64,000 nt of DNA from Polaromonas sp. CF318. Lineage in GTDB: Bacteria > Pseudomonadota > Gammaproteobacteria > Burkholderiales > Burkholderiaceae_C. The stretch lies in NCBI RefSeq assembly GCF_000282655.1, contig NZ_AKIV01000052.1, positions 1 to 64,000 on the forward strand, written 5' to 3'. How positions within the stretch are numbered: position 1 is the first letter of the stretch; the number at the start of each line of letters is the position of its first letter. Below are positions 25,166 through 37,680 of this stretch, one piece after another. Both the position numbers and the translations under genes were made by a program. The notes under the pieces were generated by a model, which had not been told where the DNA came from, ran no database searches, and saw only the letters and a list, made by a program, of their open reading frames with translations.

Positions 25166-26733
25166 CAAAGACCAGCGCGAAAAAGCCTGCCGAAGTCGCG
25201 ACTCCCGGCTTGTCCGGTTTATCCGGCGCAGGGCGCCGGCGCGCCTGCCTGCCCAGCCCGTCCGACTGGTCCTTCGAGTTGATCGAGCTCTACCACGGCG
25301 AGATTGCGCGGACGGCGAAGTCCTTCGGCCTGGATACTTACCCGGTGCAGCTCGAAGTCATCACCGCCGAGCAGATGATTGATGCCTATGCGTCGGTGGG
25401 CATGCCCGTCAACTACCGGCACTGGTCTTTCGGCAAGCAGTTCATCTCGACGGAAAAAAATTACCGCCGCGGCCAGATGGGGCTGGCTTACGAAGTCGTG
25501 ATCAATTCCAATCCCTGCATCGCCTACCTGATGGAAGAAAACACCATGCCCATGCAGGCGCTGGTGATGGCCCATGCCTGCTACGGCCACAATTCCTTCT
25601 TCAAGGGCAACTACCTGTTCCAGATGTGGACCGATGCCGCCGCCATCATCGACTACCTGGTGTACGCGCGGGCCTACATCACCGAATGCGAAGAGCGCCA
25701 CGGCTGGGAGCCCGTCGAGCAGCTGCTGGACTCCTGCCATGCGCTGATGAGCCATGGCGTGGACCGCTACCAGCGCTCGCAGAAGCTGTCGCTGGCGGAG
25801 GAAGAGGTCAGGCGCAAGGACCGCGAGGCCTATTTGCAGCAGCAGCTCAACGACCTCTGGCGCACGGTGCCCAGATCAGCCGACAAGCCGGCCGAAAAGC
25901 CCAATCGCCGTTTCCCGCCGGAGCCGCAGGAAAACATCCTGTATTTCATCGAAAAAAACGCGCCGCTGCTGGAGCCCTGGCAACGTGAGGTGATCCGCAT
26001 CGTGCGCAAGATCGGCCAGTATTTTTACCCGCAGCGCCAGACCCAGATCATGAACGAAGGCTGGGCCACGTTCTGGCATTACACGCTGCTCAATACCATG
26101 TACGAAGAGGGCTTGCTGACCGACGGTTTCATGATCGAATGCTTGCGATCACACACCAACGTCATTTACCAGCCGCCGGTGACGCACCCGGCCTATAGCG
26201 GCGTCAACCCCTATGCGCTGGGTTTTGCCATGTTCACCGACCTCAAGCGTATTTGCCAGTCCCCCACGGATGAAGACCGGCAATGGCTGCCGGACGTCGC
26301 GGGCTCGGACTGGCGGGAGACGCTGGATTACGCGATGCGGCATTTCCGCGATGAGAGTTTCATCGGGCAGTACCTGTCGCCCCATTTGATACGCGAGTTC
26401 CGCCTTTTTTCCGTGGTGGACGACGCCGGCCAGCCTGAGCTGGAGGTGGCGGCCATCCATGACGCCGATGGTTACCGGCATGTGCGCGAGGCGCTGTCGC
26501 GCCAGCATGACCTGAACTACCGTGAACCCAACATCCAGGTCTGGGACGTTGACGTGCGCGGGAACCGCTCACTAACGCTGCGCCACAGCCGCCACAACGA
26601 CAGGACCCTCACCGACGATGTGCAGGAAGTCATCAAGCATGTCGCGCGCCTGTGGGGTTTCCGCGTGCTGCTCGAAAGCGTGGACAAACACGGCAAGGTG
26701 GTGCAGCACTGGGAGGCGCAGCCGCACCCCTGA
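25162..26733 (+). CDS. ycgB: SpoVR family protein (YcgB)
   Basis: 523 residues, the normal length for YcgB. The core contains the family segments HWSFGKQFISTEKNYRRGQMGLAYE (25 residues; only positions are needed: about 87-111), AHACYGHNSFFKGNYLF, and NEGWATFWHYTLLN. The family is required for spore cortex formation in Bacillus and is a stationary-phase gene in enterobacteria; biochemistry is unresolved, though conserved His/Glu residues suggest a metal site. It closes the prkA operon and is convergent with the GntR gene 17 bases away. Confidence 0.95.
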   Translation: MTKTSAKKPAEVATPGLSGLSGAGRRRACLPSPSDWSFELIELYHGEIARTAKSFGLDTYPVQLEVITAEQMIDAYASVGMPVNYRHWSFGKQFISTEKNYRRGQMGLAYEVVINSNPCIAYLMEENTMPMQALVMAHACYGHNSFFKGNYLFQMWTDAAAIIDYLVYARAYITECEERHGWEPVEQLLDSCHALMSHGVDRYQRSQKLSLAEEEVRRKDREAYLQQQLNDLWRTVPRSADKPAEKPNRRFPPEPQENILYFIEKNAPLLEPWQREVIRIVRKIGQYFYPQRQTQIMNEGWATFWHYTLLNTMYEEGLLTDGFMIECLRSHTNVIYQPPVTHPAYSGVNPYALGFAMFTDLKRICQSPTDEDRQWLPDVAGSDWRETLDYAMRHFRDESFIGQYLSPHLIREFRLFSVVDDAGQPELEVAAIHDADGYRHVREALSRQHDLNYREPNIQVWDVDVRGNRSLTLRHSRHNDRTLTDDVQEVIKHVARLWGFRVLLESVDKHGKVVQHWEAQPHP

Positions 26734-26750
26734 CCCCAGCCTTGGGCCTG

Positions 26751-27392
26751 TCAGCCCGCCGCTTCCAGCCCGTTCCTGAAATGTTCGCGCATGCGCTGCG
26801 CGGTGGCCTCGGCGTCGTGCGCGGCCAACGCCTGCATGATGGCGCGGTGCTCGGCCAGGGATTCCTCGATGCGGCCGCTCTTGAGCAGCGAGTTGTGGCG
26901 GTTGAGCTTCATCACCTTGCGCAGGTCGGCCACCATCTGGTCGCGCCAGCGGTTGTTGGCGATTTCCAGCAGCCGCATGTGAAAGGCCTCGTTGATCTCG
27001 AAAAAGCGCTCGCGGTTGCCGGCGGCTTTTTCAAGCTCCTCGTGCAGGCCTTGCAGCTCCTTGAGCTGCGACGGCGTCGCCTGGGTGGCCACCACGCCGG
27101 CTGCGTCGCTCTCGAGCAGGGCCAGCAGGTGGTAGACGTCGGTCAGGTCGCGTTCGGAGACTTCCGTCACATAAGCGCCGCGCCGCACCTTCATGGTGAC
27201 CAGGCCCTCGGTGGCCAGCACCTTGAGGGCCTCGCGCAGCGGCGTGCGGCTGATGCCGTATTCCTCGGCCAGCTTGAGCTCGTCTATCCAGCTGCCCGGC
27301 GCCAGCTCGCGGCTGAAGATGCGCTGGCGCAAAAGCTCGGCGACTTCTTCATAAAGCGCTCGGGGAGTCAGGGACACGGCGGCCATGGACAT
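26751..27392 (-). CDS. GntR-family (FCD/FadR subgroup) transcriptional regulator
   Basis: 213 residues. N-terminal winged helix (LAEEYGISRTPLREALKVLATEG, with the VRRGAYVTEVSERD wing) and a C-terminal all-helical FCD effector domain (about residues 85-210) with the metal-binding D/H pattern (INEAFHMRLLEIANN, SLAEHRAIMQAL). FCD regulators sense small carboxylic acids. It is divergent from scpA across a 204-bp gap that carries an inverted repeat, so it probably controls the propionyl-CoA module. Confidence 0.92.
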   Translation of the reverse strand: MSMAAVSLTPRALYEEVAELLRQRIFSRELAPGSWIDELKLAEEYGISRTPLREALKVLATEGLVTMKVRRGAYVTEVSERDLTDVYHLLALLESDAAGVVATQATPSQLKELQGLHEELEKAAGNRERFFEINEAFHMRLLEIANNRWRDQMVADLRKVMKLNRHNSLLKSGRIEESLAEHRAIMQALAAHDAEATAQRMREHFRNGLEAAG

Positions 27393-27478
27393 AAGGTGTT
27401 TTTTGGAGAGGCAAGAGGCTTCAGGCGGCGCTGCTTCCTGTCAGCGCCAACAACTGCATCTTACCTGAAACTGAATTT

Positions 27479-27503
27479 TGCATCAATAATTATAAATGAT
27501 GTA
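27479..27503. promoter_or_regulatory. Inverted repeat between GntR gene and scpA, probable operator
   Basis: TGCATCA and TGATGTA form near-perfect arms around an AT-rich centre that also contains a possible -10 element (TATAAA). It lies 94 bases before the scpA ATG and 87 bases before the divergent GntR start. Confidence 0.45.
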
Positions 27504-27596
27504 AACTTGCCTCCGATTCATGTATTCACCTCGGCTTGAGCCTATGCTGCTTGCATCGCGGCCTCGGCCTGAAGCCCTGTACGGTAACAACATCCC

Positions 27597-29762
<2,166 letters not shown>

Positions 29763-29769
29763 GCCGGTG

Positions 29770-30237
29770 GTGACGGACATCAGTTCCCGCCTGTCCTTGC
29801 AGCCGGTTATGGCCGGCGACTTCGAGGACATGCTGGCCTTGCGCATAGACGCGATGCGGCCCAGCCTGGAGCGCGTCGGCCGTTTCGATCTTGCGCGCTC
29901 GCGCGAGCGGCTGTCGGCGGGTTTTGTGCCCCCTTATATGCAGCACATCCTGCTGGACGGCGGGCGCGTGGGTTTTTTCACGCTCAAGCCAGAAGGCGAA
30001 GCAGCCCTGCGGCTCGACCATCTTTACCTGCGCAGCAGCGCCAGCGGCCAGGGCATAGGCTCGTGGGTGCTGCGGCAGGTGCTGGCCCAGGCGCGCGAAC
30101 GCGGCCTGGCCGTGAGGCTGACCGCGCTCAAGGAAAGCGATGCCAACCGCTTCTACCTGCGCCACGGTTTTGTGCTGCAGGGTGAAGAGGGCGTGGACCT
30201 GCACTACGAATGGCCCGCGGTGGAGCGCGTGGCGTGA
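29770..30237 (+). CDS. GNAT-family N-acetyltransferase
   Basis: About 155 residues. The acetyl-CoA motif is seen as LYLRSSASGQGIGSWVLRQ, with the usual Q/R-G-x-G core slightly altered to QGIG, and the later SDANRFYLRHGFV helix-strand is typical. The start is uncertain: GTG 29770, immediately after scpA, is used. The gene lies between scpA and meaB and its stop overlaps the meaB start (TGATG). It might acetylate a small molecule or a metabolic protein of the operon; nothing in sequence indicates the acceptor. Confidence 0.85.
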   Translation: MTDISSRLSLQPVMAGDFEDMLALRIDAMRPSLERVGRFDLARSRERLSAGFVPPYMQHILLDGGRVGFFTLKPEGEAALRLDHLYLRSSASGQGIGSWVLRQVLAQARERGLAVRLTALKESDANRFYLRHGFVLQGEEGVDLHYEWPAVERVA

Positions 30238-31265
30238 TGGCCGCGCCTGATTTCCTCCAGGCCATCCGGGGCCCGGATGCGATGGCCAAGCGCCGTGCGA
30301 TCGCCAAGGCCATCACGCTGCTGGAGTCCACGCGTGCCGACCACCGCGCCCAGGGTGACGAGCTGCTCACCGCTTTGCTCCCCTATACCGGCAAGGCTTT
30401 GCGCCTGGGCATCAGTGGCGTGCCGGGTGTGGGCAAATCCACCTTTATCGAAGTGCTGGGCCTGCACCTGATTGCGCAGGGCCATCGCGTCGCGGTGCTC
30501 ACCGTCGACCCTTCTTCCTCCGTCTCGGGCGGCTCCATCCTGGGCGACAAAACCCGCATGGAAAAGCTCTCGATGCATGAGCGTGCCTACATCCGGCCCA
30601 GCCCTTCCAGCGGCAACCTGGGCGGCGTGGCCGAAAAAACGCGCGAAGCCATGCTGGTCTGCGAAGCCGCCGGCTACGACGTGGTGATTGTTGAAACCGT
30701 AGGCGTGGGCCAGAGCGAAACCGCTGTTGCCAACATGACCGACATGTTTGTGCTGATGCAGCTGCCCAATGCCGGTGACGACCTGCAGGCGATCAAAAAG
30801 GGCGTGATGGAGCTGGCCGATCTGGTCATCATCAACAAGGCCGACATTGACGCCGATGCGGCCATGCGGGCCGAAGCCCAGATCACTTCGGCGATGCGCC
30901 TGTTCGGCCTGGTGAACAATGCAATGGACAGCACCCAAGCCGCCAATTTCGACAAGAACTGGCACCCGCAGGTGATACAGCTCAGTGCGCTGCACAACAA
31001 GGGCGTGGACGTTTTCTGGAAAGCCGTGACGCGGTTCAAGGACTTGCAGACCGCCAACGGCCAATTGGCGGCCCGCCGCCAACAGCAGTCACTCTCGTGG
31101 ATGTGGGAGCGCATAGACGCCGGCCTCAAGCAGGCCTTTCGCCAGGACCCGCAGGTGCGTGAGCGCCTGCCCGGGCTCATTGCCGAGGTGGCGCGTGGGG
31201 AAGTTGCGGCATCGACGGCGGCCCGCAGCTTGCTGGCCCTCGCGGCCAAAGGGTGGAATCAATGA
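30237..31265 (+). CDS. meaB: Methylmalonyl-CoA mutase-associated G-protein chaperone (MeaB/ArgK)
   Basis: 342 residues. A SIMIBI-class GTPase that loads and protects the cobalamin of methylmalonyl-CoA mutase. The P-loop is GVPGVGKST (61-69); switch regions appear in LTVDPSS, and VETVGVGQSE holds the Walker B/G3-like segment; NKAD gives guanine specificity. ATG 30237 overlaps the GNAT stop by one base. It sits one gene after its client mutase, the classic arrangement. Confidence 0.96.
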   Translation: MAAPDFLQAIRGPDAMAKRRAIAKAITLLESTRADHRAQGDELLTALLPYTGKALRLGISGVPGVGKSTFIEVLGLHLIAQGHRVAVLTVDPSSSVSGGSILGDKTRMEKLSMHERAYIRPSPSSGNLGGVAEKTREAMLVCEAAGYDVVIVETVGVGQSETAVANMTDMFVLMQLPNAGDDLQAIKKGVMELADLVIINKADIDADAAMRAEAQITSAMRLFGLVNNAMDSTQAANFDKNWHPQVIQLSALHNKGVDVFWKAVTRFKDLQTANGQLAARRQQQSLSWMWERIDAGLKQAFRQDPQVRERLPGLIAEVARGEVAASTAARSLLALAAKGWNQ

Positions 31266-32134
31266 AGAAAATACTCGTTCTTTGCGCGTTGCTCCTGCAG
31301 GCTTGCATGGCCTGGGCCGGCGGCCTGGCGGCGGGTGAGCCGGGCAGCTTTGTGTTCACCGACAAAGGCTTTTTCGCGGACAAGCCCGTCACCGTGCATT
31401 ACTACAAGGCGCGCAGCGCCGGCCCCGATGCCCGGGTGATGGTGGTAGTCCACGGCACGGAACGCCAAGGCTCGCGCATGCGCGACAACTGGATGCCTTT
31501 TGCCGAGAAAAACAAGCTCATCGTGCTGGCCCCGGAATTCGACGAGGGGCGCTTCCCCTCCCGGCTGTTCAATATGGGCGGCATCGAGACGCGCGACCGC
31601 AGCAAATGGTCGTTCCAGATCGTCGAGCATTTGTTCGACTTTGTGCGTGCGCAGGAGGGGCTTTCGGCATCCGACTACCTGCTGTTCGGCCACTCGGCGG
31701 GCGGGCAGTTTGTGCACCGTTTCATGCTGCTGGCCGAGGCACCGCGCGTTTCCGTCGCCGTGGCGGCCAATGCCGGCAGCTACACCATGCCCCTCTATCC
31801 GGGCTTGATGGACGACAAGTTTCCTTACGCGCTGGACGAAAGCATCGTCAGCCCCGACAAGCTCAAACAGGTCTTTGCGCGCAAGCTGGTCGTGCTGCTC
31901 GGCGAGGCCGACATCCAGACCGACGCGGCCAACCTGCCCAAGGCCCGGCAAGCCACGGCCCAGGGGGCGAATCGCCTGGAGCGCGGCAACAACTTCTTTG
32001 CGCAGGCCACGGCGCAGGCGCAGAAGCTGGGAACGCCCCTGGCCTGGGAGCGCGTCACCGTACCGGGCGTGGGACACGACTCGCGCCGCATGAGCCAGGC
32101 CGCCGCGCGCCTTTTGTTTGAACCGGTCCGGTAA
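31262..32134 (+). CDS. Exported alpha/beta-hydrolase of unknown substrate
   Basis: 290 residues starting at ATG 31262, which overlaps the meaB stop (ATGA). A signal peptide covers about residues 1-20; a LQAC lipobox-like site at C15 makes a lipoprotein possible but the AWA-GG cut is equally good. The nucleophile elbow is FGHSAGG with S145, VVVHGTE may form the oxyanion hole, and the late PGVGHDSRRM supplies the catalytic His. A periplasmic hydrolase between meaB and pccB is unexpected; it may release a carboxylic acid or polymer product that feeds propionyl-CoA metabolism, but this is inference. Confidence 0.82.
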   Translation: MKKILVLCALLLQACMAWAGGLAAGEPGSFVFTDKGFFADKPVTVHYYKARSAGPDARVMVVVHGTERQGSRMRDNWMPFAEKNKLIVLAPEFDEGRFPSRLFNMGGIETRDRSKWSFQIVEHLFDFVRAQEGLSASDYLLFGHSAGGQFVHRFMLLAEAPRVSVAVAANAGSYTMPLYPGLMDDKFPYALDESIVSPDKLKQVFARKLVVLLGEADIQTDAANLPKARQATAQGANRLERGNNFFAQATAQAQKLGTPLAWERVTVPGVGHDSRRMSQAAARLLFEPVR

Positions 32135-32164
32135 AATTTTTTTCGTCCAATCGCGGAACACACC

Positions 32165-33697
<1,533 letters not shown>

Positions 33698-33704
33698 GCG
33701 CGCC

Positions 33705-34391
33705 ATGATCAGCCACTATCCCCGATTCCGTGAGGGCGCGGCGCCGGGCCTGGTGCCCAAGCTGGGCGGCCTGCCCTGGGGGCTGCCCGTGCGCCTTTGG
33801 CCTGTCTGCAAGGAATGCGGGCGACCCATGAGCCATCTTGCGCAGCTGCCGGCCGCCGCGCCCGAACTGCCGCTCGCGCAGGGTGAAGTGCTGTTTCTTT
33901 TTAAATGCGAGTGGGACAGCGTCTGCAGCTTCTGGGAATTCGATGCCGGCGCCAACGCCGCTTTTACGGTGCCGCAAAGCCAGTTGGGCGAGCTTGCCAC
34001 CGAGCCGCCCGCCGACGCCGGGGACGGGCCGCCGGCCGTGCTGTCCGAACTGGGCGTTGTGAGCTGGCGCACCGACGATGATGGCGCGCCGCCCGAGCTT
34101 GAGGACGCGTTCTACGACGACGCCCGCTATTTTGAGTTGCCGCAAGACATTGCACATCCGCACAATTGGGCCAGCGCCTGGCGTACCAAGAGCGGGGGCG
34201 TTCCCTATTGGACAGCCAATGGGGTGCAGCAAAGCCCGCCCGGCAGGATGCTGCTGCAAATCGACAACTGGGTGGAACTGGAAGGGGGCGGCTCGGCCGA
34301 GGTTGCCAACTTCTGCTCGGACGGCACTGCCTACGTATTTGTCGACCGCTCACAAACTCCACCGGCTTACTCCATGTTTATCAACCGCTGA
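33705..34391 (+). CDS. DUF1963 (YwqG-like) family protein
   Basis: 228 residues. The family segment KLGGLPWGLPVRLWPVC runs into CKECGRPMSHLAQL, a possible metal-binding CxxC pair, and the rest is a beta-rich YwqG-like fold ending near NFCSDGTAYVFVD. The family has no known function. It lies between pccB and pccA, 7 bases after pccB and 32 before pccA, so it is probably part of the propionyl-CoA operon. Confidence 0.85.
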   Translation: MISHYPRFREGAAPGLVPKLGGLPWGLPVRLWPVCKECGRPMSHLAQLPAAAPELPLAQGEVLFLFKCEWDSVCSFWEFDAGANAAFTVPQSQLGELATEPPADAGDGPPAVLSELGVVSWRTDDDGAPPELEDAFYDDARYFELPQDIAHPHNWASAWRTKSGGVPYWTANGVQQSPPGRMLLQIDNWVELEGGGSAEVANFCSDGTAYVFVDRSQTPPAYSMFINR

Positions 34392-34423
34392 AGCGGCCAA
34401 CGACGCCAACGACAACAGGTTCA

Positions 34424-36478
34424 ATGATGTTTACCAAAATACTGATTGCCAACCGCGGCGAGATCGCCTGCCGCGTCATCAAGACAGCCCGCAAGATGGG
34501 CATCAAAACCGTCGCGGTCTATTCCGACGCCGACAAGGACGCCCGCCATGTCGAGCTTGCCGATGAAGCCATCAACATCGGCCCGGCGCCCAGCCGTGAC
34601 AGCTATTTGCAGGCCGACAAGATCATCGCGGCCTGTAAGCAGACGGGCGCACAGGCAGTGCACCCCGGCTACGGCTTTCTGAGCGAGAACGCGGGTTTTG
34701 CCAAGCGGGTGGAAGAAGAGGGCATTGTCTTCATAGGTCCCAAGCACTATTCGATTGCCGCCATGGGCGACAAGATCGAGTCCAAAAAGCTGGCCGGCGC
34801 GGCGGGCGTTAACTGCATCCCAGGCGTGAACGACGCGATTGACAGCGCTGAGAAGGCCGTGGAGATCGCCAAAGGCATTGGCTACCCGGTGATGATCAAG
34901 GCGAGCGCGGGCGGCGGCGGCAAGGGTTTGCGCGTGGCCTTCAACGACAAGGAGGCCCTGGAAGGCTTTACCTCCTGCCGCAACGAGGCGCGCAACAGCT
35001 TTGGCGACGACCGCGTTTTTATCGAGAAATTTGTCGAAGAACCCCGTCACATCGAAATCCAGCTGCTGGGCGACAGCCACGGCAATGTGGTGTACCTCAA
35101 CGAGCGCGAATGTTCCATCCAGCGGCGCCACCAGAAGGTGATTGAAGAGGCGCCGTCGCCCTTCATCAGCGACGCGACGCGCAAGGCCATGGGCGAGCAG
35201 GCGGTGGCGCTGGCCAAGGCCGTGAAGTACCAGAGCGCTGGCACGGTGGAGTTTGTGGTCGGCAAAGACCAGAGCTTTTACTTTCTCGAAATGAACACCC
35301 GGCTGCAGGTGGAGCACCCGGTGACGGAGTGCATCACCGGGCTGGACCTGGTGGAGCTGATGATCCGCGTGGCGGCCGGCGAGAAGCTGCCGATCGCGCA
35401 GAAGGACGTGCAGCGCAACGGCTGGGCGATTGAATGCCGCATCAACGCCGAAGACCCGTTCCGCAGCTTCCTGCCGTCCACCGGCCGGCTGGTGCGCTTC
35501 CAGCCACCCAAGGAGACCATGTTCGCGGCCGACACCGCGCAACTGCACGGCGTGCGTGTCGACACCGGCGTGCAGGACGGCGGCGAGATCCCGATGTTTT
35601 ACGACTCGATGATCGCCAAGCTCATCGTGCACGGCAAGGATCGCAAGGAGGCGATTGCCAAAATGCGGGAGGCGCTCAACGGCTTTGTGATCCGCGGCAT
35701 CTCCAGCAACATCCCCTTCCAGGCGGCCTTGCTGGCGCATCCCAAATTCGTTTCGGGCGATTTCAACACCGGCTTTATCGCCGAGAACTACGCCAAGGGC
35801 TTTCATGCCGAAGATGTGCCGCACGAGGACCCATCCTTCCTGCTGGCGCTGGCGGCCTACGTGAATCGCCGCATGCTGGGCCGCGCGGCCGGCATCAGCG
35901 GCCAGTTGCCGGGCCATGGCGTGACGGTGGGCGAGGAGTTCGTCGTCGTCAGCCTGGGCGCGGCGGGGCAGAACACGCCGCACCCGGTGACGGTAGGCAA
36001 CTATCAGGCGCAAACCGGTTCCGGCACGGTGGAGGTGGGCTCCAGGAGTTATGAAATTTGCAGCAACTGGCACCTGGGCGGTGCGCGCATTCGCGGGACC
36101 GTCAACGGCCAGCCCTTTGCCGCGCAGGTGGAGCGCGGCGTGGGCCGCAATCCACTGGCCATCCGCATTGCCCACAACGGCACACGGCTGGACGCTCTGG
36201 TGCTGACGCCGCGCGCGGCGCAACTGCACGCGCTGATGCCCTACAAGGCGCCGCCCGACATGAGCCGCTATGTGCTGTCGCCCATGCCCGGCCTATTGGT
36301 GGACGTGGCGGTGCAGGTGGGCCAGAAAGTGCAGGCCGGCGAGCGCGTAGCCGTGATTGAGGCGATGAAGATGGAAAACGTGCTGTTTGCCGTCGCCGAC
36401 GGTGTGGTCGGCAAGGTGCTGGCGGCTAAAGGTGAGTCGCTCAGTGTCGATCAACCGATTGTGGAATTCCAGGCATGA
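34424..36478 (+). CDS. pccA: Propionyl-CoA carboxylase alpha subunit (biotin carboxylase plus biotin carrier)
   Basis: 684 residues. Residues 1-450 form the ATP-grasp biotin carboxylase ([20 protein letters not shown] loop [25 protein letters not shown]). A middle BT domain precedes the C-terminal biotinyl domain, with the modified lysine K649 in [11 protein letters not shown] 34424 or 34427 is used; a longer in-frame extension overlaps the DUF1963 gene and is rejected. The stop overlaps the next gene start (ATGA), so the VOC protein is translationally coupled. Confidence 0.96.
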   Translation: MMFTKILIANRGEIACRVIKTARKMGIKTVAVYSDADKDARHVELADEAINIGPAPSRDSYLQADKIIAACKQTGAQAVHPGYGFLSENAGFAKRVEEEGIVFIGPKHYSIAAMGDKIESKKLAGAAGVNCIPGVNDAIDSAEKAVEIAKGIGYPVMIKASAGGGGKGLRVAFNDKEALEGFTSCRNEARNSFGDDRVFIEKFVEEPRHIEIQLLGDSHGNVVYLNERECSIQRRHQKVIEEAPSPFISDATRKAMGEQAVALAKAVKYQSAGTVEFVVGKDQSFYFLEMNTRLQVEHPVTECITGLDLVELMIRVAAGEKLPIAQKDVQRNGWAIECRINAEDPFRSFLPSTGRLVRFQPPKETMFAADTAQLHGVRVDTGVQDGGEIPMFYDSMIAKLIVHGKDRKEAIAKMREALNGFVIRGISSNIPFQAALLAHPKFVSGDFNTGFIAENYAKGFHAEDVPHEDPSFLLALAAYVNRRMLGRAAGISGQLPGHGVTVGEEFVVVSLGAAGQNTPHPVTVGNYQAQTGSGTVEVGSRSYEICSNWHLGGARIRGTVNGQPFAAQVERGVGRNPLAIRIAHNGTRLDALVLTPRAAQLHALMPYKAPPDMSRYVLSPMPGLLVDVAVQVGQKVQAGERVAVIEAMKMENVLFAVADGVVGKVLAAKGESLSVDQPIVEFQA

Positions 36479-36951
36479 GCGCCGCACGCCCCTTCAAAGT
36501 GCTGGGCATCCAGCAGATTGCCATTGGCGCCACCAGCAAGGATCGCCTGCGCACGCTGTGGGTGGACATGCTGGGCCTGGACGTCACGGGCAACTTCGTC
36601 AGCGAGCGCGAGAACGTGGACGAAGACATCTGCGCCATCGGCAGCGGCCCCTTCAAGGTCGAGGTTGACCTGATGCAGCCGCTGGATGTGGACAAAAAGC
36701 CCGCGGTGCACACCACGCCGCTCAACCACGTGGGCCTGTGGATAGACGACCTGCCCAAAGCCGTGGAATGGCTGACGGCCAAAGGCGTGCGCTTCGCGCC
36801 CGGCGGCATACGCAAGGGCGCGGCGGGTTTTGACATTTGCTTTCTGCACCCCAAGGCCAGCGAGGAGTTTCCGATCGCGGGCGAGGGCGTGCTCATCGAG
36901 CTGGTGCAGGCGCCGCCTGAGGTGATCCAGGCGTTTTCCGCCCTGGGCTGA
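36475..36951 (+). CDS. VOC-family protein, probable methylmalonyl-CoA epimerase
   Basis: 158 residues with the paired beta-alpha-beta-beta-beta VOC fold. Context strongly suggests epimerisation of (S)- to (R)-methylmalonyl-CoA between PccAB and ScpA. H85 ([10 protein letters not shown]) and E142 (GVLIELVQ) match two metal ligands of known epimerases, but the first ligand, normally His, is Q14 (GIQQIA), and the second, normally Gln, is acidic (E63 or D65). An altered metal site could mean a divergent epimerase or another VOC reaction on CoA esters. Its ATG overlaps the pccA stop. Confidence 0.8.
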   Translation: MSAARPFKVLGIQQIAIGATSKDRLRTLWVDMLGLDVTGNFVSERENVDEDICAIGSGPFKVEVDLMQPLDVDKKPAVHTTPLNHVGLWIDDLPKAVEWLTAKGVRFAPGGIRKGAAGFDICFLHPKASEEFPIAGEGVLIELVQAPPEVIQAFSALG

Positions 36952-36967
36952 AAGCCGGCTACCCGGT

Positions 36968-37624
36968 TTACTCTTTGGTGCGCTGTGCACGGGCCCGGGC
37001 CAGCGCCGCTTCGATCACGGCGCGTTTGCGGTCCACTACGGCGGGGTCGGTTTCAGGCCGTGCGGCGGAGGCCGCAGGTGCTACGGATGTTGAACCGGCG
37101 GGCTTGCCTTCTTCTTTCTTGTGCCGGGCCCGATGGCCCTCATAGCGCGCCTTGGCCGTGCCGGCCTCCTGCTGCGACCAGGCGTCCCAGCCGGTGCGCG
37201 AGCCGGTGACGTTTTCCAGGCTGATGCAATCGACCGGGCATACCGGGATGCACAGCTCGCAGCCCGTACACCAGGGTTCGATCACGGTGTGCATCATCTT
37301 GTTGCTGCCCATGATGGCATCGGTCGGGCAGGCCTTGAGACACAGGGTGCAGCCTATGCACCAGTTCTCGTCGATGACGGCCAGGGCGCGCGGGCCTTCC
37401 GTACCGTTGGCGGGATTCAGGGGCAGGGCGGGCAGGCCGGTGATGGCCGCGAGGCGCCTGACGCCTTCGGCGCCGCCCGGCGGGCATTGGTTGATGGCGG
37501 CTTCGCCCGAGGCCATGGCCTGCGCGTAGGCCGCGCAGTCAGGGTAGCCGCAGCGGGTGCACTGGGTCTGGGGCAGGGCGGCGTTGAGGCGCTCAAAAAG
37601 GCGAAAGTCGGTGGGGGAGCTCAC
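36968..37624 (-). CDS. rsxB: RsxB/RnfB-type iron-sulfur protein
   Basis: 218 residues. An N-terminal four-cysteine Fe-S domain (C22, C25, C30, C47) is followed by two 4Fe-4S ferredoxin motifs, C89-x2-C92-x2-C95-x3-C99 and C119-x2-C122-x2-C125-x3-C129, then a basic Ala-rich tail. RnfB normally has an N-terminal membrane helix and works with RnfA, C, D, G and E; this protein starts SSPTDFRLF without one and no partners are nearby. Betaproteobacteria often carry such stand-alone RnfB, perhaps donating electrons to a [2Fe-2S] regulator or an enzyme. The last codons lie opposite the end of the VOC gene. Confidence 0.9.
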   Translation of the reverse strand: MSSPTDFRLFERLNAALPQTQCTRCGYPDCAAYAQAMASGEAAINQCPPGGAEGVRRLAAITGLPALPLNPANGTEGPRALAVIDENWCIGCTLCLKACPTDAIMGSNKMMHTVIEPWCTGCELCIPVCPVDCISLENVTGSRTGWDAWSQQEAGTAKARYEGHRARHKKEEGKPAGSTSVAPAASAARPETDPAVVDRKRAVIEAALARARAQRTKE

Positions 37625-37680
37625 CGGCCTATTGTCCTACCAGTCACGGGCCTCCCGGCCCGGCCGTGCGGCACAGGCTT

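Noticed and set aside
34166..34423. Longer start of pccA inside the DUF1963 gene
   Set aside because: The biotin-carboxylase start [12 protein letters not shown] begins at 34424-34427; upstream residues match no carboxylase.
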